A DNA stretch of 64,000 nt, from assembly GCA_963777095.1 (NCBI GenBank), contig CAVZOY010000002.1, forward strand, positions 62,001-126,000. The letters run 5' to 3'. This document shows, in pieces, positions 53,677 to 63,453 of the stretch (the first letter of the stretch is position 1; every line of letters begins with the position of its first letter). The notes beneath the pieces are model-generated. The model was not told where the DNA came from, made no database searches, and worked only from the letters and a program-made list of their open reading frames with translations. The stretch comes from CAVZOY01 sp963777095. GTDB taxonomy: Bacteria; Actinomycetota; Actinomycetes; Mycobacteriales; Geodermatophilaceae. The translations under genes were made by a program, and so were the position numbers.

Positions 53677-54054
53677 TCACCCGGCGCCCAGCTCGTACCA
53701 GGGGTTGTAGATGACGCGCTTGCCCTCGGTGTCGGCGAAGCGGCCGCGCGCGGTCAGGGTGCGCCCGGGCTCGATGCCGGGGATGCGCCGCCGGCCGAGC
53801 CAGACGAGAGTGACCGAGCCCGAGCCGTCGAACAGCTGCGCCTCGAGGGTCGGCAGGGTCTCCCGCGGCGTGTAGACCACCGACTTGAGCCGGCCGGTCA
53901 CGGTCACCACCTTGCCCCGGCGGCAGTCGCTCAGCGGCTCGCAGCCGGCGCTGACCGAGTCGGCGCGCAGCTCCTGCGCGTCGATGGCCTGGTCGTCGGC
54001 GGTGAGGCGCTGCAGCGTCCGCGCGAGCCATCCGCGGGTGCTGGTTTCGGTCAC
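53677..54054 (-). CDS. OB-fold nucleic-acid-binding domain protein
   Basis: A 125-residue protein with a single OB fold: RGKVVTVTGRLKSVVYTPRE, LEAQLFDGSGSVTLVWLGRR, RTLTARGRFADTEGKRVIYN. It resembles tRNA-anti/RecG-type OB domains and Rv2694c. The GTG at 54054 overlaps the stop of the upstream hydrolase (GTGA). Confidence 0.92.
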   Translation of the reverse strand: MTETSTRGWLARTLQRLTADDQAIDAQELRADSVSAGCEPLSDCRRGKVVTVTGRLKSVVYTPRETLPTLEAQLFDGSGSVTLVWLGRRRIPGIEPGRTLTARGRFADTEGKRVIYNPWYELGAG

Positions 54055-54893
54055 GGTCCCCAGGGTATGCCCGCGCGCCGCTCAGAGTGCGGCGGCACCA
54101 GCCAGTCGCGCACCACGTGCCACGGTCGTCCCCCGGGGTCGATCAGCACCATGTGGTCCCCCGGCACGACCCGGACATCCACCGCGTCACCGGCCGCCCG
54201 GGCTGCGGCCGCGTAGCGCTCGCTCTGCCGCACCGGGACGACGTCGTCGTGCTCCCCGTGCACGCACAGCACCCGGGCGCCGGTCGGCAGCAGCCGCACC
54301 GGGTCGGCCACGGCCAGCCGCTCCGGCAGGTCCTCGGCCGGGCCGCCCAGGAACGCCCGCACCGCGCCGCTCCCCAGCTGCTCGCGGTCGGCGTCGACCA
54401 GGTCCAGGACGCCCGCCTGCAGGACCGCCGTCCCGACCCGGACGCGCGGCGACGCGCCGGGAGCGCCCGCCGGCAGCCGGCCGCGCCCCGCGGCCCAGGC
54501 GGCGAGGTGCCCGCCGGCCGAGTGACCGATCACCGTCACGCCCGAGAGGTCGAGCCGGCCGGCGATCGGCAGGTCGGGCAGCGCATCGAGCGCCGAGGCG
54601 ACGTCGTCGAGCGTCGCCGGCCAGCCTCCGCCGGCACCTCCCCGCCGGTACTCCACCGCCACCGCGGCCCACCCCGCCGCGACGAGGTCGGCGGCGAGGG
54701 GCCGGGCCAGCTCGATGCCGTACGCGGCGCGCCAGAAGCCGCCGTGCAGCACGACGGCCACCGGGGCGGGCCCGGCCGGCGCGTCGGGCAGCGCCACCTC
54801 GAGGAACTGGTCGGGGTGCGGCCCGTAGCGGTGCACGACGTCCGGCCGCCACGCGGAACGACGCCCGAGGCGGCGACGGAGGCGGCCGAGCAC
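54051..54893 (-). CDS. Alpha/beta hydrolase (kynurenine-formamidase/esterase-like)
   Basis: A 280-residue hydrolase: VAVVLHGGFWRAAYGIELAR (HGG oxyanion motif), VAVEYRRGGAGGGWPATLDD, the nucleophile elbow VTVIGHSAGGHLAAWAAG, HGEHDDVVPV (Asp) and VVPGDHMVLIDPGG (His). The GTG at 54893 lies 8 bp after the true DUF3710 stop (54899); without correcting that upstream gene, this frame appears to run to 55133. Confidence 0.88.
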   Translation of the reverse strand: MLGRLRRRLGRRSAWRPDVVHRYGPHPDQFLEVALPDAPAGPAPVAVVLHGGFWRAAYGIELARPLAADLVAAGWAAVAVEYRRGGAGGGWPATLDDVASALDALPDLPIAGRLDLSGVTVIGHSAGGHLAAWAAGRGRLPAGAPGASPRVRVGTAVLQAGVLDLVDADREQLGSGAVRAFLGGPAEDLPERLAVADPVRLLPTGARVLCVHGEHDDVVPVRQSERYAAAARAAGDAVDVRVVPGDHMVLIDPGGRPWHVVRDWLVPPHSERRAGIPWGP

Positions 54894-54898
54894 CCCGG

Positions 54899-55638
54899 TC
54901 AGGCGCCCTCGGCGGGGGGCTCGGGGGCAGGTCGCTGCGCGGCCCGCTCCTGCGCGGCCTGGCGGGCGGCCTGCTGCTGGGCGATCTGGGCCGCCGCCTG
55001 CGGCGGCAGCGTCGAGCGGCAACTGCTCGCGCACGGGCATCGGCTCGTGCCCGCGGACGACGACGATGTCGCGGAACACGTCCTCGAGAACGGCCGCGGC
55101 CTCGGGGTCGGAGGCGGCGGAGCCGGTGATCATGCGCGCGCAGGAACCACCGCGGCCCGTCGACGCCGAGGAACCGGGCGGGGCGGCGCACCGGCTTGGG
55201 CGCGGGCTCCTCCGGCCGCGGCGGCGGCGCGGCCACCACCGTGCCGGCGAGCTCGGTGCCGAACGGGCCCTCGACCTCCTTCAGCGAGGCACCCTGTCCC
55301 GAGGCGTTGCGGGCGAGGTCGGCGCGGACCTCGTCCCAGATGCCTCCGGCGCGCGGCGCGGCGAAGGCCGAGACCTGCAGCAGCGAGTCGCCGGAGCGCA
55401 GGGTGGCGCCGACGACCTTCTGCTGCTGGTTGAGGTCGACGCGCAGTTCGGTGCCCGGGCGGGCGGGCAGCCGGAGTGCGCCGAGGTCGACCCGCGTCAC
55501 GCCGTCGTCCGGGGCGTCGGACACGTCCCACGGCCCGCTGGTCTCGATGACCTCGCGGTCCTTGTGCTGGGGCTCCGGCGGGACGCCCCGCTCGCGCAGG
55601 CTGCGGTCGATCCGGTTGCGACGTCGTCCGAACGGCAT
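54899..55638 (-). pseudogene. DUF3710 protein, two +1 shifts
   Basis: An actinobacterial protein of unknown function (Rv2696c). MPFGRRRNRIDRSLRERGVP, SGPWDVSDAPDDGVTRVDLG, VSAFAAPRAGGIWDEVRADL and VDGPRWFLRA are in the first frame; after a +1 shift (about 55136) comes MITGSAASDPEAAAVLEDVF and VVVRGHEPMPVREQLPL, and after a second +1 shift (about 55008) a Gln/Ala-rich tail (AQIAQQQAARQAAQERAAQR) with a stop at 54899. Corrected length about 245 residues. Confidence 0.85.
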
Positions 55639-55639
55639 G

Positions 55640-56119
55640 TCAGGCCCTCTCCCCCGCCGCGACGGCGGCGCCGTGCCCGGTCGACCCGTGACCGCCCTCG
55701 CCGCGCTCGCTGCCGGGGAGCTCGGCGACCGGCACGAACCGCGCGCGGACGACCGGCTGCACGACCAGCTGCGCCACCCGGTCCCCGCGCCGCAGCGTCA
55801 GCGGCGTCGTGGGGTCGAGGTTGATCAGGTTGACCTTGATCTCGCCCCGGTAGCCGGCGTCGATGGTCCCGGGCGCGTTGACGAGGCTGAGGCCGGCCCG
55901 GTGGGCGAGGCCGGAACGCGGATGCACGAACCCGGCGTACCCCTCGGGGATCGCCACCGCCACCCCCGTGCCGACGAGCGCCCGCTGGAACGGCGCGAGC
56001 TCGACGTCCTCGGTGACGGACAGGTCGGCTCCGGCGTCGCCGGGCAGCGCGTAGCGGGGGGACTCGGCGTCCGGCGTACTGAGCCGGACGGGCACGTCGA
56101 TTTCGGGCGGGAAGGGCAC
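55640..56119 (-). CDS. dut: Deoxyuridine 5'-triphosphate nucleotidohydrolase
   Basis: A 159-residue trimeric dUTPase that keeps uracil out of DNA and supplies dUMP. The five motifs are PGDAGADLSV, HPRSGLAHRAG, VNAPGTIDAGYRGEIKV, RRGDRVAQLVVQP and the C-terminal RGEGGHGSTG P-loop-like tail. GTG at 56119. The gene stops 1 bp before the DUF3710 ATG, same operon. Confidence 0.96.
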   Translation of the reverse strand: MPFPPEIDVPVRLSTPDAESPRYALPGDAGADLSVTEDVELAPFQRALVGTGVAVAIPEGYAGFVHPRSGLAHRAGLSLVNAPGTIDAGYRGEIKVNLINLDPTTPLTLRRGDRVAQLVVQPVVRARFVPVAELPGSERGEGGHGSTGHGAAVAAGERA

Positions 56120-56169
56120 GACGGCGACCCTAACGGCGAGTGCGGACGCTCGTGCGCAGCCCGCCGGGC

Positions 56170-57069
56170 TCAGGCCGACGGTGCGGGACCTGCCGGCGGC
56201 CGGGGGCCGTCCAGGTCGTCCCGCAGCCGCCGGGCGAGGGTCTCGGTGGCCTTGCGGTTGCCCCGCCCGCCGAGCGCGGCGCCCAGCAGGAACGGGGCCG
56301 CAGACGGGACGGCGCCGGCCAGCCGACGGGTGAGCCGCCGACGGACCTCCCTCAGTCCGACCGCCCCCAGCGAGCCGAGACCGGCGGCGCCGGTGCGGTC
56401 GGCCGAACGTCGGGCCGACCAGCTGGCGAGGTAGGCATCCGCCCGCTGGCGCGCGTCACCCGGCGGACGGCGCCCGTACAGCTCGTGCAACTCGCCGACG
56501 AGCACGAGCTCGACCGCCGCGACGAGCACGGTCTCGGCGCCGAGCTCGAGCGGCACCGCGAGCAGGCTCGGCGGCGCCATCCAGTGGGCGGCCGCCAGGC
56601 CGCCCACTGCCGCGCCGACGCCGGTGGTCAGCTTCGCCGCGCGGACGACGAGGGCGTCGGCGATCTCCTCGTCCGTCGCACCGGCGTAGGCGCGGCGGAG
56701 CCGGTCCGCGTCGCGGATCGGCAGCCGCGGCGCGGCGGCGGCCAGCAGGTCGCCGAGCATCGCCGTCGGGGCGCGGTCTCCGTCGGCCGCAGCGGAGCCG
56801 GGACGCGCCGAGGCGTTGTCCTCCCGGCGGAACGCCGCGCCCACCGCGCCGGCCACCGCACCGACGACGTCGCGCAGGCCGGTGGCCGCGGACGCACCGC
56901 CGGCCGGACGCTCGGCGCCGGCCTCGGTGCGGTTGCCGACGAGCCCGGCGACCGCGTCGGCGACGGCCCGGGCCGCTCGGCCCAGACCGGTCTCCTCGAC
57001 GTCCGCCGTCGTCACCGGGCGCGGCGGCGGGACGTCCCGCGCCGCGCCCAGCCGGTGGTACTCCGTCAT
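56170..57069 (-). CDS. Hypothetical protein with amphipathic and hydrophobic segments
   Basis: A 299-residue protein: charged N-terminus (MTEYHRLGAARDVPPPRPVT), then an Ala/Gly-rich hydrophobic stretch (LTTGVGAAVGGLAAAHWMAP) and ETVLVAAVELVLVGELHELY, and a C-terminal SAAPFLLGAALGGRGNRKAT. The pattern suggests a membrane-associated protein; no domain recognised. ATG at 57069 with GGAGG upstream. Confidence 0.75.
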   Translation of the reverse strand: MTEYHRLGAARDVPPPRPVTTADVEETGLGRAARAVADAVAGLVGNRTEAGAERPAGGASAATGLRDVVGAVAGAVGAAFRREDNASARPGSAAADGDRAPTAMLGDLLAAAAPRLPIRDADRLRRAYAGATDEEIADALVVRAAKLTTGVGAAVGGLAAAHWMAPPSLLAVPLELGAETVLVAAVELVLVGELHELYGRRPPGDARQRADAYLASWSARRSADRTGAAGLGSLGAVGLREVRRRLTRRLAGAVPSAAPFLLGAALGGRGNRKATETLARRLRDDLDGPRPPAGPAPSA

Positions 57070-57107
57070 CAGAGCTCCTCCAGTCAGCCCGTCCCGGGTC
57101 CGTTTTC

Positions 57108-57410
57108 TCAGGCGGCGCAGTCCCGGCAGTACAACTGGTCGCCGCGGGTGGCGGCGAGCCGGCTGCGGTGCTGCACGAGGAAGCACCGCGAACAGGTGAA
57201 CTCGTCCTCCTGCTTGGGCAGGACGCGAACGGTCAGCTCCTCGTTCGACAGGTCGGCGCCGGGAAGCTCGAGGCTCTCGTTGAAGTCGGTCTCGTCGACG
57301 TCGACCGACGCGGACTGCGCCTCGGCGCGGCGCGCCTTGAGCTCCTCCAGCGAGTCCTCGCCGAGCTCGTCGGCCTCGTTGCGCCGCGGGGCGTCGTAGT
57401 CGGTGGCCAT
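57108..57410 (-). CDS. DUF4193 zinc-ribbon-like protein
   Basis: A 100-residue protein: MATDYDAPRRNEADELGEDS, an acidic middle (VDETDFNESLELPGADLSNE) and a C-terminal CSRC...YCRDC pair of CxxC motifs that probably bind zinc. Conserved throughout actinobacteria (Rv2699c) and often essential, function unknown. Confidence 0.95.
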   Translation of the reverse strand: MATDYDAPRRNEADELGEDSLEELKARRAEAQSASVDVDETDFNESLELPGADLSNEELTVRVLPKQEDEFTCSRCFLVQHRSRLAATRGDQLYCRDCAA

Positions 57411-57438
57411 GGGGTGTGCCCCTCCTCCGGGGTCGTTC

Positions 57439-57458
57439 GCGGGGGGCTCTCCCCCCGC
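57439..57458. other. Perfect hairpin upstream of DUF4193; divergent intergenic region
   Basis: GCGGGGGG-CTCT-CCCCCCGC, 8-bp arms. It lies ~30 nt upstream of the DUF4193 start, within the 306-bp divergent region to the phosphotransferase gene (57411-57716). Nothing else gene-like was seen there, apart from a second weak stem GCACCG/CGGTGC near 57555-57580. Confidence 0.45.
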
Positions 57459-57716
57459 ACGTGTCGCCGTGCTGTGTCGCTCCGCCCGCTCGCACCCGGG
57501 AGGGGTGCGGTCGAGCGCCCGGCACGATGACCCGAGGGTCACCGCCGGCCTGAGCACCGGACCGTCCGAGGACGGTGCCCGATGCGGAGACCGGCAGCCC
57601 GCCAACGCGGACCGGACCGGTTTTGTGCCCGACTTCCGAACAGTCGTCCTCGGCCGCGGTCGGCGGCCTCTTTCCGGGCAGGCGGGCCGCGGAGCGCCAG
57701 AGGTTACCCTGCCGCG

Positions 57717-58764
57717 GTGCCGTCCCCCGTAGGTGCTGATCCAGCCGTCGTCGGGCCGTACCTCGCCGCGACGCTGGGGGACGAGAAGTGGCGGACGCCG
57801 TCCGTGGAGCTGATCACCGCGGGCATGTCGAATCTCACGTACGTGGTGACGCCGCAGGGCGCCCCGGATGACGAGGCGGTGATCCTGCGCCGTCCGCCCA
57901 CCGGCGCCGTGCTGGCCACCGCGCACGACATGGCGCGCGAGCACCGGGTGATCTCCGCCCTCGCGCCGACCGCCGTCCCGGTGCCCCGCACGCTGCACCT
58001 CTGCACGGACCCCGCCGTCCTGGGAGCGCCGTTCTACGTCATGGAACGGGTGGTCGGGCTGCACGTCACCCGGGACCTGCCGCCGGGCTACGCGGACGAG
58101 CCGCGGCAGCGCCGGGCGATCGCCGACGGCCTGGTCGACGTGCTCGCCGACCTGCACGCGGTCGACCCCGCCGCCGCCGGGTTGGCGGGGTTCGGCCGAC
58201 CGGAGGGCTTCCTCGCCCGCCAGGTGCGGCGCTGGACGATGCAGTGGGAGGCGACCCGCGATCGCGACCGCCCAGGGCTGGACGCCCTGGCGGCGCGGCT
58301 CGCCGAGACCGTTCCGGAGACCCGGCGGACGAGCGTGCTGCACGGCGACTACCGGCTGGACAACTGCCTGCTCGACCCGGCCGAGCCGGGTCGCGTGCGC
58401 GCCGTCCTGGACTGGGAGATGTCGACCCTGGGCGATCCCGCTCACCGACCTGGGCCTGATGTTCGTCTACTGGCCGGAGGCCGGCGAGGAGCGGGCGTCG
58501 ATGCTCAGCCCGGTGACGACGCTGCCCGGCTTCCCGGCCCGCCGCGAGGTGGCCGAGCGGTACGCGGCACGCACCGGCACCGACCTGACCTTCCTGCCCT
58601 GGTACGTGGCCTTCGCGTTCTTCAAGTTCGCCGCCATCGTCGCCGGCATCGTGGCCCGGTCGGCGGCCGGGGCGATGGCCGGCAAGGACGCCTCCGGCTT
58701 CGCCGACCGCATCGATCCCTGCGTCGACCTCGGACGCGCCGCTCTCGACGACGGTGCGATCTAG
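57717..58764 (+). pseudogene. Aminoglycoside-phosphotransferase-family protein (acyl-CoA-dehydrogenase-linked type), one +1 shift
   Basis: A kinase-fold protein of about 348 residues: ITAGMSNLTYVVTPQG and VILRRPPTGAVLATAHDMAR (the P-loop and Lys region of the ACAD10/11-like APH group), AREHRVISAL, YVMERVVGLHV, HGDYRLDNCLLDP (catalytic HGDxxxxN) and VLDWEMSTLGDP (Asp of the DFG-like site). A +1 shift at about 58440 follows GDP; correction gives LTDLGLMFVYWPEAGE and a normal end. The GTG at 57717 has TTACCCT 7-8 nt upstream, so the mRNA is probably leaderless. An intrusion in the conserved cei-DUF4193 neighbourhood. Confidence 0.8.
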
Positions 58765-58818
58765 CACGGCGGAACGCACCTAGACTCGCGATCGACCGCC
58801 TGGACGTGCCGAGGAGCC

Positions 58819-59367
58819 ATGACCGAGACGCAGCAGCGCCCCGAGCGTCCTCCGGTCCGTGCCCGGAGCGGACGGCGGCCGATCCCACCCCTGATCTTCC
58901 TGCTCGTGCTGGCGCTGGCCGCCCTCGGCGTGTGGTGGAACGTGCTCCGCACGGACGCCGAGCGCCAGGAGGACGCCGCGGCCGCGTGCAGCTCGGCCGC
59001 CGCCGCCATCCCCTCGCTCGACCCGGCCACCGTGACGGTCCGGGTGCTCAACGCCTCCGACCTCGCCGGCCGCGCCGGCCGGGTGGCCGACGCCCTGAAG
59101 GAGCGCGGCTTCGTCGTCTCCGAGGTGGGCAACGACGGCACCAGCCGTGACGTCACCGGGACCGGAGAGGTCCGCTACGGCGCCCTCGGCCGGGACGCGG
59201 CGCGCTTCCTCTCCCTGCAGCAATCGGGCCTCGAGCTCTACCAGGACACCCGCGCCAACGCGACCGTCGACCTGGTCATCGGACCCGAGTGGGGTCGCCT
59301 CGCCTCGCCCGAGTCGATCGAGCAGGCGCTGGCCGCCCAGCCGACCGAGGCCGCCCTCGGCTGCTGA
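58819..59367 (+). CDS. cei: LytR_C domain envelope protein (Cei-like)
   Basis: A 182-residue membrane-anchored protein: N-terminal helix PPLIFLLVLALAALGVWWNV (about residues 24-43), then a LytR_C domain (VTVRVLNASDLAGRAGRVAD, ALKERGFVVSEVGND, VRYGALGRDAARFLS, ATVDLVIGPEW). It corresponds to Rv2700 (Cei, cell-envelope integrity). The symbol is by synteny and domain match. Confidence 0.9.
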   Translation: MTETQQRPERPPVRARSGRRPIPPLIFLLVLALAALGVWWNVLRTDAERQEDAAAACSSAAAAIPSLDPATVTVRVLNASDLAGRAGRVADALKERGFVVSEVGNDGTSRDVTGTGEVRYGALGRDAARFLSLQQSGLELYQDTRANATVDLVIGPEWGRLASPESIEQALAAQPTEAALGC

Positions 59368-59370
59368 TAC

Positions 59371-59417
59371 GGCCCTCCTGCAGGGGCCCGCCGAGCGTGC
59401 GAGCGGCAGGAGGGTCC
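59371..59417. terminator. Dispersed palindromic repeat, copy 3, bidirectional terminator
   Basis: GGCCCTCCTGCAGGGGCCC, GCCGAGCGTGCGAGCGG, CAGGAGGGTCC. Its outer stem GGCCCTCCTG/CAGGAGGGTCC has one mismatch. It fills the gap between convergent cei and suhB; see copies at 3124 and 46833. Confidence 0.7.
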
Positions 59418-59421
59418 TCAC

Positions 59422-60234
59422 TCAGCGGGCGTGCAGCTCGGCCAGCAGGTCGAGGAAGGCGGCGGACACCGACGGCGCCACCGCCACCGCCATCGGGTCG
59501 GCGAACGGCCGGCCGCCCAGACCGGTGACCACGAGCCCTGCCTCGGCGGCGACGAGCGCGCCGGCCGCGTGGTCCCACGGGTTGAGGCCCAGCTCGTAGT
59601 AGGCGTCCACCCGGCCGGCGGCGACCGCGCAGAGGTCCAGCGCGGAGCTGCCGAGGCGGCGGATGTCGCGCACGTGCGGCAGCAGGTCGGCGACCACTGC
59701 GCCCTGCGCGCGGCGCTGCTCCACCCGGTAGCCGAAGCCGGTGGCGACCAGCGTCTGCTCCAGCGACGCGGGCGCGCTGCCCGACAGCCGGACCTCGTCC
59801 TCGCCGGGGACCTGGAGGAACGCCCCGCCGCCGGCCGTGGCGGTGAACAGCTCGCCGGAGCCCACGTTGAGGACCGCCCCGGCGACGACCGTGCCGTCGA
59901 CCTCGGCGGCGATCGACACCGCGTAGTAGGGCACGCCGTAGAGGAAGTTGACCGTGCCGTCGATCGGGTCGACCACCCACCGGACGCCGCTGGTGCCGGT
60001 GCGGGCGGCGCCCTCCTCCCCCAGCACCCCGTCGTCGGGTCGCGCGGCGAGCAACCGGCCGACGATCAGCTCCTCGCTGGCGGTGTCGACGGCCGTCACG
60101 ACGTCCACCGGGCTGGACTTCACGTCGACCCGGTCCGAGGCCGACGCGCGGCCCGCCGCCACCAGCCCGGCGGCCTCGCGGGCGGTGTCGACGGCGAGCT
60201 GGAGCAGCGCTGAGGGCTCCGGCGGAGTGCTCAC
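59422..60234 (-). CDS. suhB: Inositol monophosphatase family protein
   Basis: A 270-residue phosphatase. Metal site: SPVDVVTAVDTASEELIVGR, GEEGA (Glu), WVVDPIDGTVNFLYGVPYYA (the DPIDGT motif) and NPWDHAAGALVAAEAG (WD motif). It hydrolyses inositol-1-phosphate or a similar substrate. The GTG at 60234 is chosen over an upstream ATG at 60252. Synteny with Rv2701c. Confidence 0.94.
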   Translation of the reverse strand: MSTPPEPSALLQLAVDTAREAAGLVAAGRASASDRVDVKSSPVDVVTAVDTASEELIVGRLLAARPDDGVLGEEGAARTGTSGVRWVVDPIDGTVNFLYGVPYYAVSIAAEVDGTVVAGAVLNVGSGELFTATAGGGAFLQVPGEDEVRLSGSAPASLEQTLVATGFGYRVEQRRAQGAVVADLLPHVRDIRRLGSSALDLCAVAAGRVDAYYELGLNPWDHAAGALVAAEAGLVVTGLGGRPFADPMAVAVAPSVSAAFLDLLAELHAR

Positions 60235-60305
60235 GGCAGGATCCTGCCGCACCAGCGGGCGACTGCCCTGCCCCCCGTGTGGGACTGATCACTAGCCTGA
60301 CCCGC

Positions 60306-61052
60306 ATGCAGAGCTTCGGGGTGGACATCGGCGGCAGCGGCATCAAGGGCTGCACGGTCGACCTGGCCGAAGGCCAACTGCTCGGCGAGCGCGTGCGGAT
60401 CGACACGCCGCAGCCCTCCACTCCCGACGCCGTCTACGCGGTGGTCGCCGACCTCGTCGGCCAGTTCGGCTGGGAGAAGGAGGTGGGCGTGACCTTCCCC
60501 GGCGTCATGAAGAAGGGCGTCGCGCACACCGCCGCCAACGTCGACAAGAGCTGGATCGGCACCGACATCGACGTCGACCTCGAGCGACTGCTGCCCGGCG
60601 GCCCGGTGCAGACGCTCAACGACGCCGACGCCGCCGGGCTGGCCGAGATGCGCTACGGCGCCGGTCGGGACAAGGACGGCGTGGTCCTGCTGCTCACCTT
60701 CGGCACCGGGATCGGCAGCGCGCTGTTCGTCGACGGGCACCTGGTGCCCAACACGGAGTTCGGCCACATCGAGGTCGACGGGGAGGACGGCGAGAAGCGG
60801 GCGTCGGCTGCCGCGCGCGAGCGCGAGGACCTGAAGTACCCCGACTGGGCCAAGCGCGTCGACCGCTTCCTCGACGTGCTGGAGCGCAGCGTCTGGCCCG
60901 ACCTGATCATCGTCGGAGGCGGCGTGAGCAAGAAGGCCGACCGGTGGGTGCCGCTCCTGACCACCCGCACCCCGGTGGTCGCCGCGCAGCTGCGCAACGA
61001 CGCCGGCATCGTGGGCGCCGCCCTGGCCGCGCACGAGCGCCTCACGCCCTGA
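60306..61052 (+). CDS. ppgK: Polyphosphate glucokinase
   Basis: A 248-residue ROK-family kinase that phosphorylates glucose with polyphosphate or ATP. The N-terminus FGVDIGGSGIKGCTVDLAEG is the phosphate-binding loop, then VGVTFPGVMKKGVAHTAANV, LNDADAAGLAEMRYGAG, LLLTFGTGIGSALFVDGHLV and LKYPDWAKRVDRFLDVLE. ATG at 60306; 71 bp divergent from suhB. Its glucose-6-phosphate product links to trehalose and glycogen use elsewhere in the window. Confidence 0.95.
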   Translation: MQSFGVDIGGSGIKGCTVDLAEGQLLGERVRIDTPQPSTPDAVYAVVADLVGQFGWEKEVGVTFPGVMKKGVAHTAANVDKSWIGTDIDVDLERLLPGGPVQTLNDADAAGLAEMRYGAGRDKDGVVLLLTFGTGIGSALFVDGHLVPNTEFGHIEVDGEDGEKRASAAAREREDLKYPDWAKRVDRFLDVLERSVWPDLIIVGGGVSKKADRWVPLLTTRTPVVAAQLRNDAGIVGAALAAHERLTP

Positions 61053-61100
61053 TCGAGGGCCGAGCGCCCCGTCCGGGCGAGAGCCCCGCCGTGGAACTGC

Positions 61101-61130
61101 TGGATTCGCGCCGTCACGTCGTTACAATGG
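61101..61130 (+). promoter_or_regulatory. Possible sigA promoter
   Basis: TACAAT at 61123-61128 is a near-consensus -10 hexamer, rare at this GC; the -35 region (TGGATT at about 61101) is weak. Transcription from here would leave a ~170-nt leader. Confidence 0.45.
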
Positions 61131-61303
61131 CTGTGCCCAGCCCGTCGCCCTCCAGCCGGGAGGGAATCCCACGCTCGCCTGTCGGCCAGTCGCCGCGCCC
61201 GGACGACGGGGGTTCCCGCACCTCGGAGGACGACGAGCGGAGCCGCTGCCCGGGAGCCACTCGGCCCCCCGGGGAACGATCCCCAGTACGGGAAGGAACC
61301 TGA

Positions 61304-62674
<1,371 letters not shown>

Positions 62675-63073
62675 TCAGGGCCCCCCTCCCGGGCCGCTCC
62701 AGACCGTCACCTGTCGCCCTTACGGGTCACAGCTCGGTTGCGATCTCACCCGCAAGCGCGACCCCGTCGGTTCGCGCCGTGCGCCCTCGGGTAGACGGCG
62801 TAGCGTGGGTGAGGTCAGAAAAGAGCAGCGGACCCACATCCGGCCGGTGGCCGGCGAACGAAGAACGAGCACGACCCACACCATCCGATCCCGACCGGCA
62901 CGACACCAGTGACGTCCCCTGCGACCCGCTCCACTCCAGTCCCTCCAGCCCCGGACGAACCGCCCTCGGCGAGTCCTGGGTCACAGAGACCGGATCGGGA
63001 ATCCGAGGGGCCATCCTGACGCTGTGCAGGAGGCAGATCCGCAGCCGCGGGTCCGTGCGGTAGAGAGCGAGTG
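62675..63073. other. Intergenic region sigA/DUF7455
   Basis: A 399-bp stretch. A weak stem (GGCCC/GGGCC) follows the sigA stop. TAGCGT near 62811 could be a -10 hexamer for the downstream gene. An open frame at 62779-63063 is Arg/Ser/Pro-rich and does not look coding. A long leader for the DUF7455 gene is possible. Confidence 0.4.
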
Positions 63074-63298
63074 ATGACCGAGATGACCCCGACGCTGACG
63101 ACGACCCCCGCCGCCGACGACCTGGTCGTGCCCTTCCACTGCGACCGTTGCGGTGCGCTGGCGAAGGTTCGTGTCGTGCTCGCCAACGGCAGTGACCTGG
63201 TGTTCTGCGGTCACCACGCCCGTGAGTACGACGGCAAGCTGCGCGACATCGCCGTCGACATCATCGACACCGACGGCGAGGCGAAGCTCGCCACCTGA
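63074..63298 (+). CDS. DUF7455 zinc-ribbon-like protein
   Basis: A 74-residue protein: PFHCDRCGALAKVRVVLANG and LVFCGHHAREYDGKLRDIAV. The CDRC and CGHH motifs likely bind zinc. Widespread near sigA in actinobacteria (Rv2708c). The ATG at 63074 overlaps a GTG at 63071 that is also possible. Confidence 0.93.
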   Translation: MTEMTPTLTTTPAADDLVVPFHCDRCGALAKVRVVLANGSDLVFCGHHAREYDGKLRDIAVDIIDTDGEAKLAT

Positions 63299-63300
63299 TC

Positions 63301-63320
63301 CAGGCGCTATCGTGGCGCCT
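63301..63320 (+). terminator. Possible terminator after DUF7455
   Basis: AGGCGC-TATCGT-GGCGCCT, 6-7-bp arms, starting 3 bp after the stop codon. No T-run. Confidence 0.35.
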
Positions 63321-63453
63321 CGATGCATTGCAACACCCGACGACGCCGCCGTGTCCGGAGCCCGCTCTGCGGGCCGAGGCCGGCGGCACCGTCGTCTCCG
63401 GGGGCCTCCCGGTCGACGGCGACCCGACCACGCCGGATGGCCGAGGACTTCGC

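Noticed and set aside
62779..63063. Open frame of 94 codons upstream of DUF7455
   Set aside because: Ser/Pro/Arg-rich composition and no ribosome site; not supported as a gene.
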